Origin: a virus
IMG/VR virus record: IMGVR_UViG_3300004807_000053
Location: 1 to 38,590 of that record
Reading direction: 5' to 3' (one strand)
DNA: 38,590 nt
Made by a program: the position numbers and the translations under genes. Below the pieces are notes generated by a model. It made no database searches. It saw only the letters and a list, made by a program, of their open reading frames with translations, and was not told where the DNA came from. The first letter of the stretch is position 1. Every line of letters starts with the position of its first letter. Positions 5,975-17,100 of this stretch are shown piece by piece.

Positions 5975-8974
5975 TTATTTTATTTCGGTAACGAATTTTG
6001 AAAAATGTTTAAATAATCCACCCTTTTCAAAAGTAGTTGGCATCGGTGCTTCATTTAAAAGTTTAAAAAGTTCTTTCAACTTTACTTTTAAGTTGTCAAC
6101 CGAACCAACGGTTTCAATTACCTCATTCGTTTCCGCATTTACCTCTAACCCCGTTTCTATTACATCTGAATCATCGTCCTTTTTGGAATCGTCATAAGCA
6201 TAATACTCATCTATCCTTTCAGTTGTGAATGGCACGAAGTCGCCTATGTTGTAAGCTGTTTTAATTGCGGTTATTAAATTGTCAAAAAGTAAAAATAAAT
6301 TCTCGCGTTCTTCGCCCTGTGGATATACACCTTCTGCCCTGTCAAAATACGCACCGCTTACCAAGTAATTATTAGCCCTGCCAGCCTTTGCCAATTTATC
6401 AAACACATAAACCTCAAAAGCCCTAGCGAAAAGCTCCCATGACCTTATCCAATAATCGCTACTCATCTTACTACTATTGGCATAGTATAGGCTTTTATTC
6501 GTGCTAAGCTCAATATCGTATGTTTGATAGCCAAACTTCATTACAATAGCACCGAACATATCATAGTCTTTCGGCTTTAAGTTTTCAATAAGGCGCGTAT
6601 AAAGGTTTGCCTGTTTATATAAAGTCAAATATTCGTCAATGTCAGATGGTTGAACATTCCTTAACTCTTGTCGGTTATAAAATTGGGTAGGTATTTTCAG
6701 TAAATACTCATCATTTGCAGCGATAGTTACTTTTATTTTTGGCTTTTCTGATTGCTCTGGCTGATTAGGCATCCTTCTCCACCAAATGTAATTCATAATA
6801 TCAAATACTGCCTGATTAACAGAATATTCATCTACCGTTGTTCCATAAGTGCCATACTTGCTTATGGGAAAATTACTCATGTAGCCCTCGTAACTGCAAA
6901 ATATATTGTCAAGGTAGTGAGCAAATTCATGCGCCACCGCACCATCGCCACGCGAGCGCGTTATATTTATTATCCTTCTACCTGCCTCATAATGTGCGCT
7001 GAATTTACCGCGCCCCCTACTGCCGAAAGCAATAGAAAGCCGCCCGTAGTTTTTGTTAAGATACGATAGGTCAATATTCAGTATATCGGCTAAGTCTGTC
7101 ATCGCTGCAAGGAAATTGTAAACGTGCCGCTTACTATCCTTATCAGACATGCTTTGTCCAAACTCTACCTCTTTAAATCCGAATTTTTCGCGTATAGCAT
7201 TGGGTGTAATATCCGATTCTGAAATTTTATAACCGCCCGTTCTTTTGATATATCCAAGTTTTGGACTTGTATTTATTTCGATTTCATCCTTACGCTTTTT
7301 AATAACCTTAGTAGTTCCAAAAGCCCAATCCCAATTTGCTTCGCGCTCCCTGTATTTATTTTTAACAATAGTCAATTTTGCTTCAAGTTGCGTTACCTCT
7401 TTTTTTGCCGATTCTATAAATCGCTGCTTATAGGCTAAAATCATATCTTGACCTATGCAATCTCTATAACAAAAATGTTTTTTTCTATATATTTTATGGA
7501 AGGGCGTAAAATTGCCCCAATTATAACACCAAATTCCATTTTTTTCAAAAAAATCATCATGGTCTTTTTTCGTTACAAGTTTTTCTACTTCAATTAAATT
7601 AAATTTCCATTTTTCAATTTGTTCTATTTCATACGCGCCTCTTTGAGCAATTAATGTTTCAGATTCTTCCTTAGTAACAGCCTCATAGTCATTCGCTTGC
7701 TCTAATATTTTAAAGCCAGTATCGCTTGAATCAAGCAAACAGAAATTCATAAAACGCTTACCGAATAATTCTTCAAACAACTGTAATGCTATTTGATAGT
7801 CCGATGGATAGCCGCCATAATATTTTTTTACGTCAAATCCTGAACTAACTAAAAAATCGTATTCTATGTGGGAGTAATTTTCAGAGTATTGATTTCGCTC
7901 GCTTTCTTTTGCTTTCATAGCGTCCCAAAGAGAATCAAGTTCGGCTTTTACTTCAACAGGTAGGCTACTTAATTGGCTTGCGCCATATTTTTCCATTTCA
8001 ACCCTGCGCTTGTCCCACCATTGCTCATTTAAAATGCTATGTTCTTCTTGTAACTGATTATATCTAATAGCCCGTTCTTGCTTTTCTTCTTCAATAGACT
8101 TTGCGGCTTCGGGATTCAGTATTTTTATAAACTCGGTAACTGCGGTTTTAAGTGTTTTAGTATTAATGAATTTCTTGAACTCATCTATACTTATAATTCC
8201 TACGATGCTTTTATATAAGTAATCGGCATAGCCAACATAAACCTTTCGCGCCATTGCATCATTTGGCGGTGTATTCCCAAATGCCTCTCTTAATTTTGTT
8301 TTAAGGTATAAAGTTCCAGAAGATACACCCTCGCTCCTTTGGTTTTCAAGATTAATTTTCGGAAATACGCGCTCTTTTTTTACTAATTCCTTTGCCGTAA
8401 CCTCATCCTTTTCAATTTTTTCAAGGTCTAACATGGTTATCATGCGATATGCCATCATTTCTTTACGGCTACCACCGATACGCCCTTCGGTATCTTGAAA
8501 TTCCTTACCCTTTTGCTTCTCGCGCAAATGTTTTTCTACTTTTTCCTTTATGGTTTCAGGGTTTTCTTCTTGCACTTCTTTTTCAGTAGCCGAAGAAGTA
8601 AGCCCAACACTAGCATTGCTATAAGAATTGTCATTTATGTAAAACTGAAAAGAATTAATCAGCTTAGTTTGTGGGCTATAAACTTCTAACACGCCCTCAC
8701 CGTAATCATAGCTTTTCATTACTTCGATAAGCGGGTCAATATCATTGCCTACTACCGCCTTTTCGTATCTGTTACTACCGTTAAAATCCCCGAAGTATAA
8801 AACTGCAAATGGCTTAGATTGGTCTACGTTATTTTTGTTAATCAGCGTATCGGTAAATGTATGCGTGTAATCATATTCGCTGTTTTCAGCAAATTGGTAT
8901 TTGTCAATAGGCTCTATGTTGCTGTAATTCTTATCTGAAACAACATTAATGCCTAGCTTATCATCCTTCGCCAT
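5975..8974 (-). CDS. Polyvalent protein with LPD1-like and zincin metallopeptidase domain
   Basis: A 999-aa multidomain protein. Residues about 600-700 match the pattern of large polyvalent protein-associated domain LPD1 joined to a zincin: FGSRGRGKFSAHYE, then an Ile-rich strand, then HEFAH (682-686), a full HExxH zinc site followed by YLD. A later segment (SWELFARAFEVYV) is also typical of this group and may supply the third ligand region. Residues 1-150 and 200-560 hold alpha-helical regions I cannot name. A junction motif FEKGG (982-986) leaves a 13-residue basic amphipathic tail. Known polyvalent proteins are often injected with the genome and protect it. The gene follows the helicase with a five-base gap. 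Confidence 0.75.
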   Translation of the reverse strand: MAKDDKLGINVVSDKNYSNIEPIDKYQFAENSEYDYTHTFTDTLINKNNVDQSKPFAVLYFGDFNGSNRYEKAVVGNDIDPLIEVMKSYDYGEGVLEVYSPQTKLINSFQFYINDNSYSNASVGLTSSATEKEVQEENPETIKEKVEKHLREKQKGKEFQDTEGRIGGSRKEMMAYRMITMLDLEKIEKDEVTAKELVKKERVFPKINLENQRSEGVSSGTLYLKTKLREAFGNTPPNDAMARKVYVGYADYLYKSIVGIISIDEFKKFINTKTLKTAVTEFIKILNPEAAKSIEEEKQERAIRYNQLQEEHSILNEQWWDKRRVEMEKYGASQLSSLPVEVKAELDSLWDAMKAKESERNQYSENYSHIEYDFLVSSGFDVKKYYGGYPSDYQIALQLFEELFGKRFMNFCLLDSSDTGFKILEQANDYEAVTKEESETLIAQRGAYEIEQIEKWKFNLIEVEKLVTKKDHDDFFEKNGIWCYNWGNFTPFHKIYRKKHFCYRDCIGQDMILAYKQRFIESAKKEVTQLEAKLTIVKNKYREREANWDWAFGTTKVIKKRKDEIEINTSPKLGYIKRTGGYKISESDITPNAIREKFGFKEVEFGQSMSDKDSKRHVYNFLAAMTDLADILNIDLSYLNKNYGRLSIAFGSRGRGKFSAHYEAGRRIINITRSRGDGAVAHEFAHYLDNIFCSYEGYMSNFPISKYGTYGTTVDEYSVNQAVFDIMNYIWWRRMPNQPEQSEKPKIKVTIAANDEYLLKIPTQFYNRQELRNVQPSDIDEYLTLYKQANLYTRLIENLKPKDYDMFGAIVMKFGYQTYDIELSTNKSLYYANSSKMSSDYWIRSWELFARAFEVYVFDKLAKAGRANNYLVSGAYFDRAEGVYPQGEERENLFLLFDNLITAIKTAYNIGDFVPFTTERIDEYYAYDDSKKDDDSDVIETGLEVNAETNEVIETVGSVDNLKVKLKELFKLLNEAPMPTTFEKGGLFKHFSKFVTEIK

Positions 8975-8979
8975 CGTTA

Positions 8980-11900
8980 TTACTTTTTAGGAAACATTGC
9001 CCTTACTCTCTTTTCATTCTCATTAAAGTAGCCATCGTGCCATGCCTGAAATATAGCATTGATAGCGTTATGGCCTTTGCCTTTAATCAAAACCATACAT
9101 TCCTTATCATGTGCCGGAACACGCATCTTGCCCTCTTTGCAAGCAGCTATACCTAAACTATATGCCTTATGCTTATCGGCTTCTAATTCATCGGTCAAAG
9201 AACCGCCTTTTGCTTTTAAAGCAGTGCCATTAAAGATAGCCAATAACTTAATCAGCTTGCGTTTAGCGTCAAGTTTTTTCTTTTCAATTTCAAATCGCTC
9301 GCTTTCTTCCCTGTTGCGCTGTTCTTCTTCAAACTGTTTCTGAGTTTCAAGTTGTTGTTCTTCTAATTCCCTGCGCTGTTTTTCAATCATCGCTTCCCTA
9401 TCAACCTCTGTTAGCTTCTCAATGACAACGTCCTCAAGTGGCTTTTGTTCTTCATCGGTGTAATCTTCAATAATGAAGTTGTCCTTAATTGAATTAAATA
9501 AGGACTTAGGTAAATTAACCGTTGTTTTAAATTTATAATCAAGATACTCAATTAGGTTTTCAATCTTATTAAGACTTATTTTAGCAACCATGTCGCGTCC
9601 TGACTTTTCAAACTTATTACCATCAACTAAAGCCAATATTGTTGTATCTAAATAGAACTGACCGCCCCTTGCGTTAGCCGCTGGAACAATTATTGCAAAA
9701 TCATCCCCCCTTCTCTGAATAGTTATTTCATTGTTGGTAGTAAGCAATCCAGTAAGCGACTTAATAATAGGCATTGCATCTTTAATTGCAACGGTTATTT
9801 TCATGCCCTCTTTACCCCTCCTACTATCAGATACGGTAGAGAAGTCATCGGGCAATAAAATACCCTTTTTAAGCCCACCGCCAATCGTAGTGTATGATAT
9901 TAATTTGCCTTTTAGTTTCTCATTTCCATACGCCTGAAATATGTTGCCCGTAACAATATACCTCGTAACCCTATCAGATGTAAACTTCTTACAGATTTCA
10001 TCCCAATTTTCAAGTGTATAATTTTGCTCGGTAAAGAATATTTGAGAAACCGTAGCGTCTTTTATTTTAGCTATCTCATCATATTTCGATAACGGTATAG
10101 CTAAATACCTTTGACTGCTTGCAATGGCAAACCTTAACTTAATAGCACTAGCAGCGTAAGGATTTTTTACGTTCTCGTTAATTACAAAACCTAAAAATAT
10201 ACCCTTGCTATGGGAATTATCCATAGCATAATAAATTGACGGATATGCAATAACGCGCCCAACAGTAAAGAAGCTAAAGTTTTGCAACAGCGCATTTTTC
10301 TGATTTAACTTCTTTTCCTTCATTTTCTTTATTGCCTCTACCCTCGTTTCGTTGGTTTCTTCTATTCTTTCGGATTCCCAACTAGCGGCTACTTCATCCC
10401 AAACGCCTTCTTTATTGCCTTTTGCTAAAGCCTTTTGTTTTTTTTCTTTAGCTGATTTTTTAATCTCGGCAATAACATTATCGTAGTTCTCGTTAAGCTC
10501 TTTTTCTTCGCTCTCTATTGAAAAGTTAAACCAACTTTCAATTTTTTCGATTTGAGATTTCTTTAATCCCTCTGCCGTAAAGCCGCCCAAACTTTGTTTT
10601 AGCAATTCGTCAACAAATGTTTTAGCGTATGGCTTACGAAGATTATCAACGCTACACTTCTCTAAAATAGAGTGCCGCCCGAAAATTGACCTATCGCTGC
10701 CCTTACCAGCAACGGCAATTTCTTTTTCCTGTGTTTCTGCTTTTAAGTCAACATTGATAACCTCTAAGTCGTTTTCATCTAACTCATTCAATAACTCAAT
10801 GGTTGAATTATACCGTTGGGTTACGTCTGTATAAAATTCTTCTTGTTGCTTACATGCCAAAACAGCTACGCGCCCCGCAACCCTGCTTGCTGCGTCTACT
10901 TTATCTACTTCGTCCTTTTCTTTGCCCATTTTAAGCGGGTCATCAATTAAGCCGTTTATGTTATGAGGGTCTTCAACTAAATACTTATATACTTCTTCAT
11001 CTCCGTATTTATTTAAGAAGTCTACTTGTGCCTCATCTGCAAGTTTACCCGATTCGCGCTGATTACTAGAAGTATTTGCATCCAATGATTTAAGTTTCTT
11101 TTGAAACATCATCATTAATCGCTTTTCAGCAGGTATGGCACTAATTACATAGTCGTAAATAGGAGCATAAACTTGTCCTGTCCTATTAATCCGCCCACGT
11201 TTTTGAACCTCAACATTAATATCAAGCTCTGGTTGTAAAATAATCATTACGCGCTGCTTAATTTTATCTTTCGGCACTTTATTGGTAGGGACTGCATGTG
11301 CGCTCGCTCCTGTGCTACCCGAAGTATTAATTAAAAGGCAGTCAATATCATTGTCGTTAAACATCTGAAAAGCAACATTGGCTACTAGTTTGTTTCTGTT
11401 TTTTAAAGTTGCTGTGCCGTTATTATTTAATTTCAGCATTAATTTACGCCCCGTTACTTCATTAACAGAATATCCGGCTTTTTGAATCCTATCATAAAGA
11501 ACATCAATAGGACTTGAGCATATACCAATACTAGTAGCCTTTATTTTATTCAGAATACGATAGTATTCCATTTGAAACGCTGGCGTTTGGTCTGATACGT
11601 CAAGGTATTTGTGAAGTCTTACAACTTTGCCTGTCTTTTCATCAACCGCATCTTCACTATATTTAAGAATACTTTTAAGCCTTCTTTCAAAGATTTTTGA
11701 GAAGTCTGAATTTATAGTATCTCCCGCCACAAGACGCTTGCCATTTACATCAGTCAAATCATTTAAGAATGATTCCATTGTATTTGCAAAACCTATGATT
11801 GGCTTTTTGCCCTCTTTCAAACGCTGAATAGCAACATCGGCTACGGCTTGCGCCTTTATGCTAAATAAAAGCTGATTGATAATATTAAACACACCACTAA

Positions 11901-14142
11901 ATGCGGGTGAATTTTTAATACCTAAACTTTCAGTCCCTTTTGATTTCTTAACCTTTCCATATCCCCCTTTAGCTGCCTCATCCATTTCATCAATTACATC
12001 ACTTATATAATCTTGTTGGAAGGCTATGATTTCTCTTATTAAATCGGTTGCCCTATCCATGATAGCCTTATGCTGTTGCTCTAAATCTAAATTAGGATAA
12101 CCTCTCTTTTGTTGGGTGCTATCTAAATACAGATAATTAACTTCAATTCCCTCGTAGCTACGTTGCCTACGCATGTATTGACCCTCTAAAACAAGTCCAC
12201 TAGATATTATTTGTTGTAAAGCAACACCACCTGATTGTATTGCCTCTACAACTTGGTCGGAGTTCATATTTGCATCCGATAGGCAAGTCTTAGCCACATA
12301 AATAGGCATGTTATCTGGACGCTTGGCGAAAGTTGCCGAAAGAAAAACAACGCCTGACGTTTCCTCTAATACGGAACGTAAAAAACCGCCTGTGTTAGAT
12401 GAACCGCTGGCAATATGCGATTCGTCCATTATTACAATATTGTTTCTGCAAATGGACTTTAGAAATTCCCACTTCTTACTTTTTTTACCAAATTGAGAAT
12501 AAGTAGCTACAACTAAATCGCAATCTTTAGGTATTGTAAGAGATTCAATAACTTTTTTATTATCGCTTGGCGGTAAGCCTTCATAAAGGATATTCAAATC
12601 GCTATCCAAAATGTTAGTCTTTTTACCTTTACCATTTAATATATATGGCACTAGTCTTTTCTTACCGCGTATCTGTTTTTTAAAATCATCATTTTTCCTA
12701 TATCTTACCCTTGTGCTAGATATTTCTTCTTCTATCTCGTCATCAGCACCATCTTCAATAATTGGTTCATCATCTAATTCAGCTTCTTCTTCGTCAAGCT
12801 CAATGGCACTACTTTCGTCTTTCGGTCTATATTTTAATGGAATACCCGCATCTGCGCCAATAGCTATCAAATCCCTGTATATATCCGAAAACAAGTTATC
12901 CTTTACCGTTAAAAATATCGGTTTCATGCCTCTTTTAATGGCATAGCGTATCATTCCTGCTGCGGAGCGGCCTTTTCCTATTCCGGTTTGGTCGCCAATA
13001 ATAATACCTTGACCTTTCTGTTCAATGTTGTAAATAGCCATTGCAATAGCATCAACTTGTTCCGCACCTAAAGCATCGCATAAGCATTTTAAGCCCTCCT
13101 TTCTTTGCTCCATCGTGCAACTTCCAACAACATAGCCCAATTTTTCAGCTACATATTCATCTACTCCATTTACGCGCCTGTCAACTGTTTCAATAGCTTT
13201 GTGTAAGTCATAACGCTGGTCAAAAGGGACGGTTGTTTCTAGCTCCAAACAAGATTTGCTTACCGGTTTATAACTCAAATCCTGTATTACAGTGTTTTGA
13301 GGCTTTATTTCTTCAAGAGGCGATTTATTTATTTCCGTTTGAATCTCATTTACAACAACTTCAACCGGTTCGCTAGTTCTTTCCTGTAAAAATCTTGTAT
13401 CGGGTTCGGAAACTTCTATATGGCTAACATCTTCCGTTTCAGTTTGAGCGTATTCATCAGGGAATACTTCTTTGAATTTCTTGGGTTTCCAATAAAAGTC
13501 AAGTTCTACTTTACCGATTTCTTTTAATTCTTCGATATTGATATAGCCCCATTCTGCCATTTCGGTATCACCATTTAAAATGGCATATCCGTATGCCTGT
13601 AATTGTTCAGGCTCTGAATCTTTCTCTACGATATACCAATCGCTGCTACCATAGAAATAATGTAGGTAAACAATTTTATCCTCTGTTTCTGTGTCCTCTT
13701 GCCCGTAAACAGACGGCATTTCTTCAATTATTCTTTGCAGTTTTTCAATAACGGGATATATTTCATCATTTCCAATTATAACCCGTTGTTGCATAGGTGG
13801 CATAAAGTCCCTAACGCTTTTAGGAATATCATTTATGCTTTTAATAGTCTTTTGAACCTTTCCTGTTTCAAACATATTGTTTATTTCTTTTAGTGCTTCG
13901 GATTCATTACCTGCTTGCTCCATGTTTTCTGTTTTTCTTTGACTGTTTAGAAAATCTAATCTTCTTGCTTGTTCTTCGGTGAAAGAACCATAATTGCCAC
14001 TAGCGTAACGGTTAATTGCATCCATTACCTTATCTGATGGAATAGATACTTTGCGCCAATTATTAATATCGCTCTCTAATTCAGTTACTCCGTAAATGTC
14101 GTATGATGCAGGTGCGCCTGTGTAATAAATAAAATTTTCCAT
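8980..14142 (-). CDS. Giant strawberry-notch-type SF2 helicase polyvalent protein
   Basis: A 1720-aa protein. Residues about 155-228 resemble DUF2958 (HYFYGSSDWYIVEKD, then GYINIEEL and ELDFYW). The helicase core follows: Walker A GDQTGIGKGR (383-392), DEXH box MDESH (572-576), and motif VI EVQKRGRINRTGQ (about 978-990). The extended GIGKGR P-loop and the sequence around it fit the strawberry-notch/AAA_34 family common in phage and plasmid polyvalent proteins. An acidic insert lies at about 440-480. The C-terminal third contains a coiled coil and, after a KAKGG junction (1643-1647), a separate domain of about 73 residues. It probably remodels DNA or protein-DNA complexes early in infection. 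It belongs to the same operon as its giant neighbours. Confidence 0.85.
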   Translation of the reverse strand: MENFIYYTGAPASYDIYGVTELESDINNWRKVSIPSDKVMDAINRYASGNYGSFTEEQARRLDFLNSQRKTENMEQAGNESEALKEINNMFETGKVQKTIKSINDIPKSVRDFMPPMQQRVIIGNDEIYPVIEKLQRIIEEMPSVYGQEDTETEDKIVYLHYFYGSSDWYIVEKDSEPEQLQAYGYAILNGDTEMAEWGYINIEELKEIGKVELDFYWKPKKFKEVFPDEYAQTETEDVSHIEVSEPDTRFLQERTSEPVEVVVNEIQTEINKSPLEEIKPQNTVIQDLSYKPVSKSCLELETTVPFDQRYDLHKAIETVDRRVNGVDEYVAEKLGYVVGSCTMEQRKEGLKCLCDALGAEQVDAIAMAIYNIEQKGQGIIIGDQTGIGKGRSAAGMIRYAIKRGMKPIFLTVKDNLFSDIYRDLIAIGADAGIPLKYRPKDESSAIELDEEEAELDDEPIIEDGADDEIEEEISSTRVRYRKNDDFKKQIRGKKRLVPYILNGKGKKTNILDSDLNILYEGLPPSDNKKVIESLTIPKDCDLVVATYSQFGKKSKKWEFLKSICRNNIVIMDESHIASGSSNTGGFLRSVLEETSGVVFLSATFAKRPDNMPIYVAKTCLSDANMNSDQVVEAIQSGGVALQQIISSGLVLEGQYMRRQRSYEGIEVNYLYLDSTQQKRGYPNLDLEQQHKAIMDRATDLIREIIAFQQDYISDVIDEMDEAAKGGYGKVKKSKGTESLGIKNSPAFSGVFNIINQLLFSIKAQAVADVAIQRLKEGKKPIIGFANTMESFLNDLTDVNGKRLVAGDTINSDFSKIFERRLKSILKYSEDAVDEKTGKVVRLHKYLDVSDQTPAFQMEYYRILNKIKATSIGICSSPIDVLYDRIQKAGYSVNEVTGRKLMLKLNNNGTATLKNRNKLVANVAFQMFNDNDIDCLLINTSGSTGASAHAVPTNKVPKDKIKQRVMIILQPELDINVEVQKRGRINRTGQVYAPIYDYVISAIPAEKRLMMMFQKKLKSLDANTSSNQRESGKLADEAQVDFLNKYGDEEVYKYLVEDPHNINGLIDDPLKMGKEKDEVDKVDAASRVAGRVAVLACKQQEEFYTDVTQRYNSTIELLNELDENDLEVINVDLKAETQEKEIAVAGKGSDRSIFGRHSILEKCSVDNLRKPYAKTFVDELLKQSLGGFTAEGLKKSQIEKIESWFNFSIESEEKELNENYDNVIAEIKKSAKEKKQKALAKGNKEGVWDEVAASWESERIEETNETRVEAIKKMKEKKLNQKNALLQNFSFFTVGRVIAYPSIYYAMDNSHSKGIFLGFVINENVKNPYAASAIKLRFAIASSQRYLAIPLSKYDEIAKIKDATVSQIFFTEQNYTLENWDEICKKFTSDRVTRYIVTGNIFQAYGNEKLKGKLISYTTIGGGLKKGILLPDDFSTVSDSRRGKEGMKITVAIKDAMPIIKSLTGLLTTNNEITIQRRGDDFAIIVPAANARGGQFYLDTTILALVDGNKFEKSGRDMVAKISLNKIENLIEYLDYKFKTTVNLPKSLFNSIKDNFIIEDYTDEEQKPLEDVVIEKLTEVDREAMIEKQRRELEEQQLETQKQFEEEQRNREESERFEIEKKKLDAKRKLIKLLAIFNGTALKAKGGSLTDELEADKHKAYSLGIAACKEGKMRVPAHDKECMVLIKGKGHNAINAIFQAWHDGYFNENEKRVRAMFPKK

Positions 14143-14173
14143 CAGTATTAAAATTGGTGATTAGCCAATTTTG

Positions 14174-14181
14174 CAAATATA
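14174..14181 (-). promoter_or_regulatory. Possible internal -7 element upstream of helicase gene
   Basis: On the minus strand this reads TATATTTG, a perfect Bacteroidota TAnnTTTG element. It lies in the 49-base gap before the helicase gene, which is long for this operon. No TTTG is found at the -33 distance, so it is weak or controlled. A start about 26 bases upstream of the ATG would result. Confidence 0.35.
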
Positions 14182-14191
14182 ATGAAAAATA

Positions 14192-17100
14192 TTACGCGCG
14201 TGTGATTCTTTGAAACAACGTATCAAAATCCTCAACCGTTTTTCCGCTATGCTTTTCTGTAACGGGAATATTCTTATTTAAAAGTGGCGGCAATCCACCA
14301 ATTATTTCTTTTCTGCCGTTTATTAAGATTATGCGAATGTCAAAACCTGTGCCTTGTCGTGAATATAGTTTATGTCCGTCAACATTAATTACGTCCTCAA
14401 CATTATAAAATCGGTTTAATAATAAAAAGAAGGTAAGGTTTTTGCCCGATTTAATTCTACCCTTATCATCCCACTCTGTATGACCGCCAATTATTATTGC
14501 AGCTTTGCCATTGTCTTTGATGGTATCTAATCCGCGAAGTGCTATAATTTGTTCAAGGGATTTAATTTCATAGCCATTATAATCTATTGGGTCAATGCTC
14601 CCAAACGGAGGGTTAGTTAGCATTGCGTCCATTGTCTTATCGTATGGCACTTTAATTGTCGCGTCAACCTTTGTAATCTCTTTAAAGTTCTGAAATTTTA
14701 AATCTTTATACCGTTGGTCATCAATTTCGTTTACAATAAAGTCTTTAGGATTAGCAGCTAAAGTTAACATTCCATTTCCGGCACAATTTTCTAGGTAGTT
14801 TCCGCGCTTATCTATGCCACAATACAAACCCATGAGATATGCAATAAAATTCGGGGTTGAATATTGTTGGTTGGCAATACTTACACTCGTCCTATGGCTC
14901 AAATTTGGCTGTAACTTATAAAGTTCTACCAACTTATCATATTTTTCCTTCTCTGTTAATTTAGGCATGTGAGCTATATCGCGCGATAGGCAGACAATAG
15001 CAAGTTCAGTCAATTCCTTTACTTCATTCCTATCTGTTATTTCACATTCAATACCAATTTTTTCAACGCTGATTTTACTATGCTTTACTCTATTGCTTAA
15101 ATCATTGGTTATTTTATGGAAAAACTTTAACTGCGATAGGCTCATTACGCTAAAGTCGTACTTATTTACGCTTCTATCCTCCTGTAATTTGGTATAAAGA
15201 ATGTTTAGTTTCTTTTTTAGCGAAGTAAAATCAACGCTTTCATTTTTAACATTCTGCTTGTCCAATACCTTTTTTATAGCATTGTAAATATTTTCATCTC
15301 TTGCATTGTTACTATCTGCAAGTTGTTCGTATTCAAGATTCAATGTGCTTAAAATATCTTTTCTAATCTCTTGAATAGTAGGAATCTCTTTGTAAAAATT
15401 ACCATCATTATAATTCCCCATTTCACCCAATGAATATGGATAGCTTATTGTGCCTTCATACCGATAGCCTTGCTTATACATAGGCTCTTTTTCGTCAAGT
15501 GGCATTAATTTATATTCAGCGTCTAGGTCAGGAATAAGCACATATTTTCCAATAATTACATTGCCCCCATCTTCCATAACTCCAGTTAATTCCTGTAATC
15601 TCTTTTCAGCTTTCGCAATAGATTCAACCTCTAATTGATAGTAAGCGAGTTTTTTATTCTTTTCTTTTGCATCTCTTATTCGCTCTTGCCAATCTTTGAT
15701 ACTGTTTTTAAGCCGCCCTATCTCTAAATCCTTTGCAGTTTTATGTAGCGTCCATTCATCAGCGTTAATCCATACTTCATCATAAGGATTTCCACCAAAC
15801 ATAGGCTTTGCCATATATTCGGTCTTATCAGTTACATTCCTTGTTCGCGTAATGATATAATAAATGTCAGGGTTTCTTTTCTTAGAAAGAATATCTCCTT
15901 TGCCCCATGCGTTAAGAACTCCACCGTTGTTATACTTAATCAAACCACCCTGTTTATACTTCTTAGGATTATGCCCCCATATAAGCAGCGAAGTATGTTT
16001 GCGTGTCTTATTGCCTGACTTGTCGTATAGTTCACCCTTATTGCCTCTCATTCGCGTAATGAAGTTAATCTGATGCTTTGCCCAGTCCCACATATCCTTT
16101 GTCCATTCAGATACTGGCGTTTTTTTCATTCGCAATATCCAACGTGCGCTTTGTCTGCCACTTTTGATTTTTAATTTTTTAGCCTCCTGTGGTGAAAGTC
16201 CGGCTTCTTTACCCTCTGTGCTATTATAAAACTTCAACAATTCGGAATAACTCATATTTACTAAGTCTTTCCACTTGTCGTAAAGTTCTTTTTTATCTGA
16301 TTCAAGTTGACCGCCATTATCGTATTGTATATTATTGGCACAAACAATCTTATCTCTATCTACAATAATAATATTACAACCTTTCAATTCATTTATTATA
16401 TCCAAAGTATCAAACCGCCTTGCATTGTGGTAATAGTTTGATATTAAATTCCTTGCCGATTTTTCGTCAATTTTTAATAATTCCGATAAACTTTTTATCA
16501 AAAATATATTTACTGTTTGGTAAATATTTAAGTCTTTTTGATTGCCGCTATTATATGCAATAAAGCAAAAGCTACCAAAACGATGATAATACCCGTTTTT
16601 GAGTATTGCTTCTGTTTTTCTTATGAAGTCAATGCAGTTTTTGTCAATACTACCGCCTTGTTGCATTTTGGGCGTATTATCATACCCGCACTTATGGCAA
16701 GTGTATTTATCCTTACCGCCCTCGCTTGCTAACCATGTCCAACTGCAATTTTTGCAGGTTATTTTTTCATCGCTATTCAACTCCTTCATTTGTTCCCTAT
16801 GCGCTCCGATAACCATTAATTCCAAATAGTCTTTTAATTTGGGAATTAAATTAAAATGCAGCATAGCATCTAAACTCCTTACCCATTTAAAATCCTGATT
16901 CTCATTATTTAATTTCGGTATAAATGGCTTGTCAATAACAACCATGTGATAATAAAAATTGTAGTCATCGAAAGATTCTGAATCTAAAAATTCAATTTCC
17001 ATATCGCCAGTATAGCCGATTTCTTCCATTAACTCGCGCCTTACTGTTTCATCTAAACTTTCGCCCTCATCTACGCCACCGCTTAATACATGCCATAGTC

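Noticed and set aside
12611-12946. 111-codon plus-strand frame with Ser-rich run
   Set aside because: It is antisense to the acidic insert of the helicase gene; the Ser run is the complement of Asp/Glu codons.
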